Assembly (NCBI RefSeq): GCF_000787815.1
Contig: NZ_BBPO01000001.1
Location: 51,110 to 111,882 of the forward strand
Direction of reading: 5' to 3'
Source of the DNA: Streptacidiphilus neutrinimicus
GTDB taxonomy: Bacteria; Actinomycetota; Actinomycetes; Streptomycetales; Streptomycetaceae
Length of the DNA stretch: 60,773 nt
How positions within the stretch are numbered: position 1 is the stretch's first letter; each line of letters begins with the position of its first letter. Position numbers and translations under genes: made by a program. A model generated the notes under the pieces. The model did not search any database. It was given only the letters and a program-made list of their open reading frames with translations, and was not told the DNA's origin. Shown one piece after another: positions 47,489 to 57,056 of the stretch.

Positions 47489-48349
47489 ATGAATGAGCCT
47501 GCCACCACCCTGATCGGCCCGGCCGGTCTCGCGGACCTGCTCGCCGGGGAGCAGCCGCCGACGCTGCTCGACGTCCGCTGGAGCCTCGGCGGCCCGCCGG
47601 GGGACGAGGAGTTCGCCAAGGGCCACCTGCCCGGCGCGCACTACGTCGACCTGGACCGCGAACTCGCCGGCGCGCCGGGCGTGGCGGGCCGTCACCCACT
47701 GCCCTCGCCCGCGGTGTTCCAGGCCGCGCTGCGGCGCGCCGGGGTGCGCGCGGACCGCGACGTCGTCGTGTACGACGCGGCCACCTCCATGTCCGCGGCC
47801 CGCGCCTGGTGGCTGCTGCGCTGGGCCGGGCACACACGCGTGCGCGTGCTGGACGGCGGCCTGCGGGCGTGGACCGAGGCGGGCCTCCCGCTGTCGGCGG
47901 AGGAGCCGGCGGAGGAGTCGGGCGACTTCACGGTGGTGCCAGGCGGCCTCCCGACGATCGACGCGGACGGCGCGGCGGCGTGGCCTGCGGCGGAGGGCCC
48001 CGCGCGGGTCCTGCTCGACGTGCGCGCGGGGGAGCGCTACCGCGGCGAGACCGAGCCCGTCGACCCCCGCGCCGGCCACATCCCCGGCGCGCTCTCCGCG
48101 CCGACCTCGGACAACGTGGACGCCTCCGGCCGCTTCCTGCCTCCGGCGGAGCTCGCCACCCGCTTCCGCGCCCTGGGCGCGACGGCGGACACGGACATCG
48201 CGGTCTACTGCGGATCCGGGGTGACGGCGGCCCACACCGTCCTCGCCCTCGAGCTCGCGGGCCTCCCGGCCACGCTCTACCCGGGCAGCTGGAGCGAGTG
48301 GTCCACCGACCCCTCCCGACCCGCCACCACCGGCCCCAACCCCCGCTGA
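47489..48349 (+). CDS. sseA: Two-domain rhodanese-type sulfurtransferase (SseA-like)
   Basis: 286 residues with two rhodanese domains. The first (10-130) has LLDVRWSLGG and GHLPGAHYVDLD; the second (160-280) carries the active-site loop YCGSGVTAAH with the persulfide-forming Cys. The CGSGVTA loop is that of 3-mercaptopyruvate sulfurtransferases and actinobacterial thiosulfate sulfurtransferases. It moves sulfane sulfur to cyanide or thiol acceptors. ATG at 47489. Confidence 0.92.
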   Translation: MNEPATTLIGPAGLADLLAGEQPPTLLDVRWSLGGPPGDEEFAKGHLPGAHYVDLDRELAGAPGVAGRHPLPSPAVFQAALRRAGVRADRDVVVYDAATSMSAARAWWLLRWAGHTRVRVLDGGLRAWTEAGLPLSAEEPAEESGDFTVVPGGLPTIDADGAAAWPAAEGPARVLLDVRAGERYRGETEPVDPRAGHIPGALSAPTSDNVDASGRFLPPAELATRFRALGATADTDIAVYCGSGVTAAHTVLALELAGLPATLYPGSWSEWSTDPSRPATTGPNPR

Positions 48350-48396
48350 CGCGCCCTCAGGGCGCGACGCCGACCGGAGCGATCACGCACGCTCCC

Positions 48397-48545
48397 GCGG
48401 CTTGTCGCACTCTCCCAGGGCGCGGGGAACTGCGCGACAAGCCGCCCGCGTGCGGATAGTCCTCTTCGTGCAGGGCCATTCGCACGCCGGTGGTTGCCCG
48501 CGCCCATGCGGCGGAGCCGCACATCGGCAGAGCCTCGCGCCCCTG
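48397..48545. repeat. Dispersed intergenic repeat with palindromic arms
   Basis: Two parts. GCGGCTTGTCGC (48397-48408) and its exact inverted copy (48434-48445) flank the CAGGGCGCGGGGAACTGCGC phrase, a sequence I recognise as recurrent between streptomycete genes. Then 48508-48545 matches the reversed 29242-29279 in 36 of 38 bases. It lies between the convergent sseA and sepH genes and could form a strong hairpin that ends both transcripts. Confidence 0.8.
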
Positions 48546-48589
48546 AGGCACTGCGTGGGTGTCCGCGTGGCCGCCAGGCTGAGGAGGCG

Positions 48590-49702
48590 TCAGTCCTGCT
48601 TCTTGCGGCGGGTGCCGAAGACGATCTCGTCCCAGCTGGGCACGGCTGCCCTGCGGCCGGGGCGGACGCCGTCAGCCTCGGCCTGGCGGTCGGTGGAGCC
48701 GATGAGGCGGTCGCGGTGCGGCGTGGCCATGCGGGGCATGAGGACGTCGGCGTAGGCCGCGCCCGCGCCCGCGGCTGCCGCCGCCGGGGGGACCTCCGTC
48801 TCCTCGGCCAGCGAGGACTCGTCCGGCAGCGCGGACGGCAGCGGCGTCTGGACCGCGTCGAGGTCGAGGAAGTCCACGGAGTCCAGCTGGTCCGCGACAC
48901 TCGACGCGGCAGCGGACGCCGCGGCTGCGGTCGCAGCGGGCGCCGTCGGCTCGGGAGCCCGCTCCACCCGCTCGACGCGTTCCACCCGCTCCACGCGGTC
49001 GAGCGACGGGCGCTCCAGCGAGAGCCGCTCCAGCGGCGGCCGCTCGGGGGCGAGCGGGCGCATGCCCATGCCGCGGTCGGCTCCGGGGAGCCGGGCGATG
49101 CGGGGGACGAACGGATGCGTCGGCTCGGCCGCCAGCGCGGGCGACTCGCCGATCAGCGCGCGGGCCTCGTCGTCGCAGGGCTGGACCAGGCGACGCGGCG
49201 GGTCGTAGGTCCACCGGGCCTGCCGCGCCGCGGAGTCCGCGCGGAAGCCGAGGATGATCTCCCAGGTGCCGTCGTCGCGACGGTAGGAGTCCCAAACCGT
49301 GCTGTCCTTCTCCGCGCCGCGCAGCAGCAGGCGCTCGGCGACGGCGTCGCCGAGCTGCGGGCCGGTGGACTCGCCGGCGCGGCGCACCGGGGTCTTCCGG
49401 GCGCGCTCGGCCATGAACGCGCGCTCGGCGAGGACGGGGCCCTCGAAGCGGCGGACCCGCTCGACGGAGATGCCGGCCTGCTGGGCGACCTCCTCGGCCG
49501 TCGCGCCGGCACGGATGCGCGCCTGGATGTCACGGGGGCGGAGGTGGCTCTCGACGTCGATCTGACCGAGACGCGGCCGGTCGCCGCGGACCGCGGCACG
49601 CAGCCGCTCGTCAATCGGAAGGAAGTATTCCGTCGAATCGGCAGCCTTGAGCACCAGCCGTGAGCCGTCATTGCTGACGGCTACGACGCGCAGTTCGGGC
49701 AC
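48590..49702 (-). CDS. sepH: Cell-division regulator SepH
   Basis: 370 residues. N-terminal DUF3071 domain (about 1-170) with a helix-turn-helix-like segment EEVAQQAGISVERVRRFE, as in SepH, which binds FtsZ and promotes assembly of sporulation septa. The middle is disordered, with a VERVERVERVER run and Ala/Pro tracts. The conserved C-terminal motif WDEIVFGTRRKKQD (FtsZ-interaction end) is intact. GTG at 49702 follows GGGAGG by six bases. The same gene occupies this place in S. coelicolor (SCO5855 from memory). Confidence 0.92.
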   Translation of the reverse strand: MPELRVVAVSNDGSRLVLKAADSTEYFLPIDERLRAAVRGDRPRLGQIDVESHLRPRDIQARIRAGATAEEVAQQAGISVERVRRFEGPVLAERAFMAERARKTPVRRAGESTGPQLGDAVAERLLLRGAEKDSTVWDSYRRDDGTWEIILGFRADSAARQARWTYDPPRRLVQPCDDEARALIGESPALAAEPTHPFVPRIARLPGADRGMGMRPLAPERPPLERLSLERPSLDRVERVERVERVERAPEPTAPAATAAAASAAASSVADQLDSVDFLDLDAVQTPLPSALPDESSLAEETEVPPAAAAAGAGAAYADVLMPRMATPHRDRLIGSTDRQAEADGVRPGRRAAVPSWDEIVFGTRRKKQD

Positions 49703-50173
49703 GGTTACCTCCCGGGTGGTGCCTGCCGACGTCACCTGCGTCGCTGCTCCCGTAACGAGTGTGGCGTGCCGACGTCCCGGCGGACCACAACATTGCAGAG
49801 TTACCCGGCGGGTCAGCCTCGGTCCGCGACTCACCGTTATGGCACAGTTACTTCTTTTGACTACCTGTCACTGTTCCCATTGTTCCGACCCCCGGATCCG
49901 CGCCTTTCGCGGCGAGCACCCCGGGACGAGCGTCGCCGACCGCGCGCAGCCGGGCTTCACGCCACACTACTCCAAACGTGGCCCCCGGATGGTGCGGCTC
50001 GCGGCTCAAGTCTGCCCCGAATCGCTGGATTCTCAAGGGTCGCCACTCCGATGGCGGTCGTCCGCGCGGCTTACGGTGATCATCTTCACACATTTCGGCC
50101 ATCCGGAACTGTGGGGTCCTTCGAACGGTCGTACCTGGTGCACCATGGACAAAGGCAGCATCGAGGGGCATTG
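49703..50173. other. Divergent promoter region between sepH and a membrane protein gene
   Basis: 471 bp with no supported gene. The stretch 49836-49885 is notably AT-rich for this genome and contains TTGACT (49857-49862) on the plus strand and CATAAC-type hexamers on the minus strand; it probably holds both promoters. A run of short unconserved frames further right does not look coding. Confidence 0.5.
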
Positions 50174-51013
50174 ATGGAGGATTTGGAAAATCAGGGCGGA
50201 AAGCCCACGCGCAGGACCCTCGATCTGAGCCTCGCCCAGGTGGCGGCGAGCGCGCTCGCCGCGGTGGTCGGCGCGGTCCTCGCGTCGCAGTTGGGCGTCT
50301 ACGGGACGATCCTCGGCGCGGCCGTGGTCAGCGTCGGCGCGACCACCGGGACGGCCGTGTTCCAGCACCTGTTCCGGCGCACCGGCGAACAGCTCCGGGA
50401 GAGGGCGACGACGCCGACGCCGATCGAACAGGCGCCTCCGGCGGCGGGACCCGCCGGAGCGGCGGAGGCGCAGGTCTTCGACCCCTTCGACCGCGGCGGC
50501 GAGCACACGCGGATGATGGCGCGAATCAACCCCCCTGACCAGGCCGAGGCCGTCGCCGTGTACCGCGGGCGGCCCAGTCTCAAACCCAAGAGCTGGAAGG
50601 TCTACGCCGTCACCGCCGCCATCGTCTTCGCGCTGGCGATGGGCACGGTCGGCGTGATCGAACTGGCGTCCGGCAAGCCTGCGGCGAATCTCTTCGGAGG
50701 CGGCGACGAGGGCGGCGCGCGGCCGAAGGGCGGCACCTCCGCACCTGTCGACCCGTCACCCGGCGCGTCCACCGGCCGCGGCGCCGGCACCGGCGGTACC
50801 CGCGACACCGCGGAGAAGAGCGACAGCCGCACCTCGGCCACTCCGGGAGCCTCGGGGGCCTCGGCCGGTCCGGAGCCGAGCGGAAGCGCCGGCACGAAGC
50901 CCGACCCGGCGACCCCGAAGCCCACCCCCGACGACTCCGCCGCCACGGACGGCAGCGGCTCGGGCGCGTCCCCGTCCGTCTCAGCCGCCCCGCAGACCGC
51001 GCCCTCCCCCTGA
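50174..51013 (+). CDS. Hypothetical membrane protein with disordered Ser/Pro/Gly tail
   Basis: 279 residues. Two hydrophobic helices close together (about 13-55, AAVVGAVLASQLGVYGTILG), a linker with VFDPFDR, and a further helix near 140-160 (VYAVTAAIVFALAMGTVGVI). The last 110 residues are Ser/Thr/Pro/Gly-rich and disordered. ATG at 50174 follows GAGGGG; TTG at 50171 is an alternative. It faces the FAD oxidase across a hairpin. No family is recognised; a cell-envelope anchor is conceivable given sepH next to it. Confidence 0.75.
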   Translation: MEDLENQGGKPTRRTLDLSLAQVAASALAAVVGAVLASQLGVYGTILGAAVVSVGATTGTAVFQHLFRRTGEQLRERATTPTPIEQAPPAAGPAGAAEAQVFDPFDRGGEHTRMMARINPPDQAEAVAVYRGRPSLKPKSWKVYAVTAAIVFALAMGTVGVIELASGKPAANLFGGGDEGGARPKGGTSAPVDPSPGASTGRGAGTGGTRDTAEKSDSRTSATPGASGASAGPEPSGSAGTKPDPATPKPTPDDSAATDGSGSGASPSVSAAPQTAPSP

Positions 51014-51014
51014 G

Positions 51015-51045
51015 CCGCCGCACCCCGCGCCGTCCGCTGCGGCGG
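51015..51045. terminator. Hairpin between convergent genes
   Basis: CCGCCGCA (51015-51022) and TGCGGCGG (51038-51045) form an exact 8-bp stem filling the gap between the membrane protein and FAD oxidase stops. Confidence 0.7.
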
Positions 51046-52368
51046 TCAGTCGCCCAGGACCCGGCGGAGGTAGTCGTTGGCGAAGCGCCTCTCCGGGTCG
51101 ACCCGGTCCCGCAGGGCGGTGAAGTCGCCGAAGCGCGGGTAGACGCCCGCGAGGTACTCCGCGTCGCGGGTGTGCAGCTTGCCCCAGTGGGGGCGGCCCT
51201 GGTGGGCCGTCATGATCTGCTCCACCTCGGTGAAGTAGGCCGGCTCGGCCGTGCCCTGGTACAGGTGCACGGCGATGTACGCCGTGTCCCGGCCGCTCGC
51301 GGTCGAGAGCCAGAGGTCGTCGGCGGGGGCGACGCGGACCTCGACCGGGAAGGAGATCTTCCAGTCCGAGCGCTCGATCCTGCGCTTGAGTTCGCGCAGC
51401 GCCGTCGTCGCCGCCTCGCGCGGGACGGCGTACTCCATCTCGACGAAGCGGACCCGGCGCGGGCTGGTGAAGACCTTGTACGACGTGTCCGTGTAGGTCC
51501 GCTCGGACCAGGCCCGGCTGGAGATCTTCGCTATCGCCGGGATGGTCCGCGGGAAGGCGCGGCCGACCCGGCAGGCGCCCTCCCAGACGGTGTTGGAGAC
51601 GAAGTCGTCGTCGAGCCAGCGCCGGAACCCCGGCAGTGGCGCGGCCGGCCCCGTGCTGCGGTTGTTGCGCTTGGTGGTGCAGCCCTCGGTGTGCGGGAAC
51701 CAGTAGAACTCGAAGTGCTCGTTGTCGTTCGCCAGTTCGTCGAAGCGGCCGAGCACCTCGTCGAAGGGCATCGGCGCCTCGTGCGCCGTCAGCAGGAAGG
51801 CCGGCTCGACGCCGAAGGTGATCGCGCTGACCACGCCCAGCGCGCCCAGCCCGAGCCGCGCGCCCTCGAACAGCTCCGGGTCCTCGCTCGGGGAGCACCG
51901 GGTGACCGTGCCGTCGGCGAGGACGATCTCCAGGGCCCTGATCTGTGCGGCGATCGAGCCGGAGTCACGGCCGGTGCCGTGGGTGCCCGTGCCGGCGGCC
52001 CCGGCCACCGTCTGCACCATGATGTCGCCCATGTTGGTCAGGGCGAGTCCCACCGAGTGCAGCAGCAGGTTGAGCCGCTCCAGCGGCAGGCCGGACTCGA
52101 CGGTGACGGTGCCGCCCTCGCGGTCGATCTCGCGGACCGCGGTCAGCCCGTCCGGCCGGACCAGGACGCCGTCGGTCACGGCGATCGGGGTGAACGAGTG
52201 GCCGCTGCCGACGGCCTTGACCGGGAGCCCCTCGGCCCCGGCGGCGGTGATCGTCTCGGCCAGCTCCGCCACGGAGCCGGGCGTCACCACCCGGCTCGGC
52301 CGGGCGGTCTGGTTACCGGCCCAGTTGTTCCACAGGCTCGGCTGGGTCGTCGGACTCGACACGTGCAC
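51046..52368 (-). CDS. FAD-linked oxidase of the D-arabinono-1,4-lactone/alditol oxidase family
   Basis: 440 residues, vanillyl-alcohol-oxidase fold. FAD-binding segment VKAVGSGHSFTPIA, where the His of GSGHS carries covalent FAD in alditol oxidases; then GTGTHGTGRDSGSIAAQ and the C-terminal HWGKLHTRDAEYL active-site motif. Oxidises sugar lactones or polyols with oxygen. GTG at 52368 starts inside the preceding MFS gene (56-bp overlap), so the two form an operon. Confidence 0.9.
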   Translation of the reverse strand: MHVSSPTTQPSLWNNWAGNQTARPSRVVTPGSVAELAETITAAGAEGLPVKAVGSGHSFTPIAVTDGVLVRPDGLTAVREIDREGGTVTVESGLPLERLNLLLHSVGLALTNMGDIMVQTVAGAAGTGTHGTGRDSGSIAAQIRALEIVLADGTVTRCSPSEDPELFEGARLGLGALGVVSAITFGVEPAFLLTAHEAPMPFDEVLGRFDELANDNEHFEFYWFPHTEGCTTKRNNRSTGPAAPLPGFRRWLDDDFVSNTVWEGACRVGRAFPRTIPAIAKISSRAWSERTYTDTSYKVFTSPRRVRFVEMEYAVPREAATTALRELKRRIERSDWKISFPVEVRVAPADDLWLSTASGRDTAYIAVHLYQGTAEPAYFTEVEQIMTAHQGRPHWGKLHTRDAEYLAGVYPRFGDFTALRDRVDPERRFANDYLRRVLGD

Positions 52369-53584
52369 GCTCCCGCTGCTCCGGCGCCGACCGCAGTCGA
52401 CGAGACCCGAGGAACGCCGCGGCCACCGAGAGCCCCGCGGCGGCCACCGTCACCCAGTAGCCGCTGGAGGCGCCCGCGGCGTCCACCGTCCAGCCCGCGG
52501 CGGAGGAGCCGAAGGCCACCCCCACGGCCAGCCCGGTGGTGGTCCAGGTCATGCCCTCGGTCAGCTTGGCCGTCGGCACGATCCGTTCCACCAGCGCCAT
52601 GGTGGTGACCATGGTGGGGGAGATGGACAACCCGGCGACGAACAGCGCCACCGCCAGGGCCACGAGGTTCTTCACGAATAGGAGCGGCAGCATACTCAGC
52701 CCCAGCGTGACGATCCCCACCAGGAACCGACGCGAGAGCGGGCCCTTCAGGTGGAGCGCGCCGAAGACGATGCCGGCGACGCAGGAGCCGAGGGCGTAGA
52801 TCGCCAGCACCACGGAGGAGAGCGCCTTGTGGTGCAGGTGGTCCGCGAAGGCCACGGTCACCACCTCGACACTGCCGAAGACGGCGCCGACGCCGACGAA
52901 GGTGAGCACCAGCACCAGCAGTCCGCGGGTGCGCAGCGCGGAGCCGGCCGCCGTGGCGTGGGTGTGCGGGTGCACGGGCGGCTCGGTGCGGCCCTGGGCG
53001 CAGAACATCAGCGTGCCGACGGCCAGCAGGATCAGCGCCGACAGCGGGCCGGCCTCCGGGAACCAGGAGGTGGACAGACCCACGGCCAGGATCGGCCCGA
53101 CGATGAAGACGATCTCGTCGACGACCGACTCGAAGGAGTACGCCGTGTGCAGCAGCGGTGAGCCCTGGTAGAGGTTCGCCCAGCGGGCGCGCACCAGCGA
53201 GCCCACCGCGGGCATGCAGCCGACCACGGCGGCGCAGACGAAGAGCGTCCAGTCCGGCGCGCCGAAGGCGGCGCAGAGCAGCAGCGCTCCCATCGCGGCC
53301 ACGGTCACGCCGGTCGCGCGCAGCGCGATCCTGCTCTGCCCGTACCGGTCGACCAGTCGCGCCACCTGCGGACCGAGCAACGCGGCCGCCAGCGCGATGG
53401 TGGCCGAGACCGCGCCGCCGAGCGCGTAGTCGCCGCGCAGCGAGGAGAGCATGGTCACCATGCCGATGCCCATCATCGACATCGGCATCCGCGCGATGAA
53501 CCCGGCGGCGGAGAACGCGAGGCTGCCGGGGGCCTCGGCGAAGATCCGCCGGTAGGCGGAGAGCGCGGACAGCGCGGAGGGCAC
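52313..53584 (-). CDS. MFS transporter
   Basis: 423 residues with about 12 membrane helices. Motif A-like ARLVDRYGQSRIA follows helix 2; central loop (195-215) with QGRTEPPVHPHTHA. The C-terminal 30 residues are charged. Typical of actinomycete sugar- or drug-type efflux proteins of unknown substrate. The start codon at 53584 faces ferrochelatase across 136 bp. Coupling to the lactone oxidase suggests transport of a related polyol or sugar acid. Confidence 0.88.
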   Translation of the reverse strand: MPSALSALSAYRRIFAEAPGSLAFSAAGFIARMPMSMMGIGMVTMLSSLRGDYALGGAVSATIALAAALLGPQVARLVDRYGQSRIALRATGVTVAAMGALLLCAAFGAPDWTLFVCAAVVGCMPAVGSLVRARWANLYQGSPLLHTAYSFESVVDEIVFIVGPILAVGLSTSWFPEAGPLSALILLAVGTLMFCAQGRTEPPVHPHTHATAAGSALRTRGLLVLVLTFVGVGAVFGSVEVVTVAFADHLHHKALSSVVLAIYALGSCVAGIVFGALHLKGPLSRRFLVGIVTLGLSMLPLLFVKNLVALAVALFVAGLSISPTMVTTMALVERIVPTAKLTEGMTWTTTGLAVGVAFGSSAAGWTVDAAGASSGYWVTVAAAGLSVAAAFLGSRRLRSAPEQRERARVESDDPAEPVEQLGR

Positions 53585-53720
53585 AGGAGCTCCGTAAGGG
53601 ATATGGGTGGTTTAGACAGCTTACGCGGCTCGGGGCGGGCGGCCCAGCGGATATCTCAGGGGGTGAGCACGTCCTCGGCCGCCTCCGCGTCGAGGGCGGT
53701 GCGCATGTAAAGATCAGGGC

Positions 53721-54863
53721 ATGTCCGACGCGCATGCTCCGTACGACGCCCTGCTTCTGCTCTCCTTCGGCGGCCCGGAGGGCCCCGAGGACGTCGTGCC
53801 CTTCCTGGAGAACGTCACCCGGGGACGCGGTATCCCCAAGGAGCGCCTGGCCGAGGTCGGGCAGCACTACTTCCTCTTCGGCGGCGTCAGCCCGATCAAC
53901 GCGCAGAACCGCGAGCTGCTGGCGGCGCTGCGCGCCGACTTCGCCGACCACGGCCTGGACCTGCCGGTCTACTGGGGCAACCGGAACTGGGCCCCCTACC
54001 TGGTCGACACCCTGCGCGAGATGGCAGCCGACGGCCACCGCCGCGTCCTGGTGCTGGCCACCAGCGCCTACGCCAACTACTCGGGCTGCCGCCAGTACCG
54101 CGAGAACCTCGCCGCCGCGCTCACCGCGCTCCGCGAGGAGGGCGCGCCCGGCGCGGCCGAGCTGCGGCTGGACAAGCTGCGGCTGTTCTACAACCACCCG
54201 GGCTTCGTCGAGCCGATGATCGAGTCCACGCTCGCCGCGCTGGACACCCTCCCGGAGGGCGTGCGCGCGGGCGCTCGGCTGGCCTTCACCACCCACTCCA
54301 TCCCGGACGTGCTGGCCGACTCCTCGGGCGCGCCCGGCGATCCGGCTCGGGGCACGCACGGCGGCGCCTACGTCGCCCAGCATCTTGAGGTCGCCCGCCT
54401 GATCGCCGAGGCCGTCGCGGAGGCGACGGGAGTCGCCGACCGCCCGTGGGAGCTGGTCTACCAGAGCCGCAGCGGCGCGCCGCACATCCCGTGGCTGGAA
54501 CCCGACATCTGCGACCACCTGGAGGCCCAGCACGCGGACGGAGCCGCGGCGGTGGTCATGGTGCCGATCGGCTTCGTCTCGGACCACATGGAGGTCAAGT
54601 ACGACCTCGACACCCAGGCCCGCGAGAAGGCCGACGAGCTCGGCCTGCCCGTCGCCCGCGCCGCCACCGTCGGGGCGGACCCGCGCTTCGCCGCGGCCGT
54701 CCGCGACCTGGTCCTGGAGCGCGCCGCGCGGACCCGGGGCGAGCAGGTCACCCCGTGCGCGCTGGGCGCGTTCGGCGCGTCCCACGACGTCTGCCCGGTC
54801 GGCTGCTGCCCGGCGGCCCGCGGCGCGGCGCCCGCCGCGGCCGGCGAGGACTGGACCGACTGA
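53721..54863 (+). CDS. hemH: Coproporphyrin/protoporphyrin ferrochelatase with [2Fe-2S] cysteines
   Basis: 380 residues. Inserts Fe(II) into the porphyrin; in actinobacteria the substrate is coproporphyrin III. Motifs: [14 protein letters not shown] at the start, [17 protein letters not shown] with the internal Cys, FTTHSIPD with the metal His, [17 protein letters not shown], and [20 protein letters not shown]. The C-terminal tail has CALGAFG then [10 protein letters not shown], which with the internal Cys gives the set needed for a [2Fe-2S] cluster. ATG at 53721. Confidence 0.95.
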   Translation: MSDAHAPYDALLLLSFGGPEGPEDVVPFLENVTRGRGIPKERLAEVGQHYFLFGGVSPINAQNRELLAALRADFADHGLDLPVYWGNRNWAPYLVDTLREMAADGHRRVLVLATSAYANYSGCRQYRENLAAALTALREEGAPGAAELRLDKLRLFYNHPGFVEPMIESTLAALDTLPEGVRAGARLAFTTHSIPDVLADSSGAPGDPARGTHGGAYVAQHLEVARLIAEAVAEATGVADRPWELVYQSRSGAPHIPWLEPDICDHLEAQHADGAAAVVMVPIGFVSDHMEVKYDLDTQAREKADELGLPVARAATVGADPRFAAAVRDLVLERAARTRGEQVTPCALGAFGASHDVCPVGCCPAARGAAPAAAGEDWTD

Positions 54864-54909
54864 CGCGCCGTCCGCTCCACCTCACGTGTCGCTCGAAGGG
54901 GAACGCGCC

Positions 54910-55716
54910 ATGACGGAACATCAGAAGCTGTACGCCGAACTTCTCGACGTCGCCGTCGAGGCCGCGTCCCGTGCGGGTGCGCTGCTGCGCGACGGCCGCC
55001 CGGCCGACCTCGGCGTCGCGGCGACGAAGAGCAGCGCGGTCGACGTGGTGACCGAGATGGACCTCGCCGCGGAGAAGCTGATCACCGGGCTGATCGCCGA
55101 ACGCCGTCCGGAGGACGGGCTGTTGGGAGAGGAGGGCGCCTCCCGCGAGGGGACCAGCGGGGTGCGCTGGATCATCGACCCGCTGGACGGGACCGTCAAC
55201 TACCTGTACGGCCTGCCGGCCTGGGCGGTCAGCATCGCCGCCGAACTCGACGGCGAGGTGGTCGTCGGCGTCGTCGAGGTCCCGCCGCGCGGCGAGCGCG
55301 TGCACGCCGTACGCGGCGAGGGCGCGTACCTGGACGGGCGCGCCCTCACCGTCCGCACCGCGCCCCCGATGGACCGGGCGCTGATCGGCACGGGCTTCGG
55401 CTACCTGCAGCAGCGCCGCGCTCGCCAGGCGGAGGTGCTCGCCTCCCTGCTGCCCCAGGTCCGCGACATCCGTCGTGGCGGCTCCGCCGCGGTGGACCTC
55501 TGCGACGTCGCCGCAGGACGCCTGGACGGCTACTACGAGCGCGGCCTCAACCCCTGGGACTACAGCGCCGGCGCGCTGATCGCCGCCGAGGCCGGCGCCG
55601 TGGTCTCCGGCCGCCCGGGCCTGCCGCCCAGCCCCGAGCTCACCGTCGCCGCACCCCCTGGCCTCTTCGAGCCCCTCCAGGCCTCCCTGGAGCACCTGGG
55701 CGCCTGGCACGACTGA
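54910..55716 (+). CDS. Inositol monophosphatase family protein
   Basis: 268 residues. Metal-binding motifs of the family: LLGEEGAS (Glu-Glu), WIIDPLDGTVNY (Asp-x-x-Asp) and GLNPWDYSAGALIAAEAG. Dephosphorylates inositol phosphate or related substrates with magnesium. ATG at 54910 is seven bases after GAAGGGG; 46 bp after hemH, so perhaps co-transcribed. Confidence 0.93.
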   Translation: MTEHQKLYAELLDVAVEAASRAGALLRDGRPADLGVAATKSSAVDVVTEMDLAAEKLITGLIAERRPEDGLLGEEGASREGTSGVRWIIDPLDGTVNYLYGLPAWAVSIAAELDGEVVVGVVEVPPRGERVHAVRGEGAYLDGRALTVRTAPPMDRALIGTGFGYLQQRRARQAEVLASLLPQVRDIRRGGSAAVDLCDVAAGRLDGYYERGLNPWDYSAGALIAAEAGAVVSGRPGLPPSPELTVAAPPGLFEPLQASLEHLGAWHD

Positions 55717-55785
55717 GCCCCCGGCCACGCCGCCTCCACCCGGCCTCCGCGAGCGGCCAGAAGCGACTCGCCCCGCACACGAAGG

Positions 55786-55808
55786 CGCCCCGGACTGGGT
55801 CCGGGGCG
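55786..55808. terminator. Bidirectional terminator after the inositol monophosphatase gene
   Basis: A perfect 10-bp stem CGCCCCGGAC/GTCCGGGGCG with a 3-nt loop, between convergent genes. Confidence 0.85.
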
Positions 55809-55866
55809 GGCGCGGGTGCGGGGCGAGGGGTTGGGGCGGGCGAGGGCGGGGTGGGCCGGGGAAGGG

Positions 55867-56052
55867 TCAGGCCGCGGTGCGCGGGGCGGTCGGCATCAGT
55901 TCGATGCCGTGCTCCGCCGCGAGACGACGCAGGTCGTCAAGCTCGGACTGCTCGACCTCGGCCAGGAAGTCGTCCCCCGACTCCAGGGCTCGGTGCAGGT
56001 CCTGCTCGGCGTTGCGGATGCGCTGGAGGATGCCGGCGGTGAAGGCGTCCAT
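55867..56052 (-). CDS. Small helical conserved hypothetical protein
   Basis: 61 residues, MDAFTAGILQRIRNAEQDL then HRALESGDDFLAEVEQSELDD: two amphipathic helices likely to form a coiled-coil hairpin. ATG at 56052 follows AAGGGGG by nine bases. Similar small proteins precede cutRS in streptomycetes as far as I recall. Function unknown. The 56053-56399 gap beyond it should hold its promoter and that of cutR; no clear motif is seen. Confidence 0.75.
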   Translation of the reverse strand: MDAFTAGILQRIRNAEQDLHRALESGDDFLAEVEQSELDDLRRLAAEHGIELMPTAPRTAA

Positions 56053-56399
56053 AGGTTGACCCCCTTGCTGGTGTCGTGGCGGCCCCGGGTTACGGGGGAC
56101 CCGGCGCGGATGGCCGCACGGCGGGCGGGTGCGAAACACATGACACACATGTGCCTGCAGCGCACATTGCGCTGGTGCATCGCGGGTGTAATCAGCGTCC
56201 TCCCCAAGCGTCTGAGCGGGGAAACCTCGGACCGGAAGCGAATTGGGTCACATCCGGGCCGAGCGCGGCCGCGCCTGGTCACGCGCCGCTTACCAGTGCT
56301 TTACGGCGGGTCGAGGCAGGATGGAAGCCTGCCGGACACGGTGGGATGACTCCGTGCGCGCGCCCCCTTCCGGCGCGTGCCGCCCCGAAAGGACCTTTG

Positions 56400-57053
56400 G
56401 TGCGAGTACTCGTGGTCGAGGACGAGCAACTGCTCGCCGACGCTGTCGCCACCGGCCTGCGCCGCGAGGCCATGGCCGTGGACGTCGTCTACGACGGCCA
56501 GGCCGCGCTGGACCGGATCGCGCTCAACGAGTACGACGTCGTGGTGCTCGACCGGGACCTGCCCCTCGTCCACGGCGACGACGTGTGCCGCAAGCTGGTC
56601 GAGGAGGCGCTGCCGACGCGCGTGCTGATGCTGACGGCCGCAGGCGACATCAGCGACCGCGTCGAGGGCCTGGAGCTGGGCGCCGACGACTACCTGCCGA
56701 AGCCGTTCGCCTTCAGCGAACTCGTCGCCCGGGTACGGGCGCTCGGCCGGCGTGCGACGACGCCGCTGCCGCCGGTGCTGGAGCGGGCCGGGATCACGCT
56801 GGACCCTGGCCGCCGCGAGGTGCTGCGCGAGGGCAAGCCGATCTCCCTCGCGCCGAAGGAGTTCGCCGTGCTGGAGGTGCTGATGCGGGCCGGCGGGGCC
56901 GTCGTCTCCGCCGAGCAACTGCTGGAGAAGGCCTGGGACGAGCACACCGACCCGTTCACCAACGTCGTCCGGGTCACCGTGATGACGCTGCGGCGCAAGC
57001 TCGGCGAGCCGGCGGTGATCATCACGGTGCCGGGCTCGGGATACCGGATCTGA
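56400..57053 (+). CDS. cutR: OmpR-family response regulator CutR
   Basis: 217 residues. Receiver with VVEDEQ and phospho-acceptor Asp51 (VVVLDRDLP), switch Lys in DDYLPKPFAF, and a C-terminal winged helix (PKEFAVLEVLMRAGGAVVS, then NVVRVTVMTLRRKLGEP). The length equals that of CutR of S. coelicolor and S. lividans. GTG at 56400 follows AAAGGA. It controls antibiotic production and the secretion-stress response in Streptomyces. Pairs with cutS immediately downstream. Confidence 0.93.
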   Translation: MRVLVVEDEQLLADAVATGLRREAMAVDVVYDGQAALDRIALNEYDVVVLDRDLPLVHGDDVCRKLVEEALPTRVLMLTAAGDISDRVEGLELGADDYLPKPFAFSELVARVRALGRRATTPLPPVLERAGITLDPGRREVLREGKPISLAPKEFAVLEVLMRAGGAVVSAEQLLEKAWDEHTDPFTNVVRVTVMTLRRKLGEPAVIITVPGSGYRI

Positions 57054-57056
57054 GTC

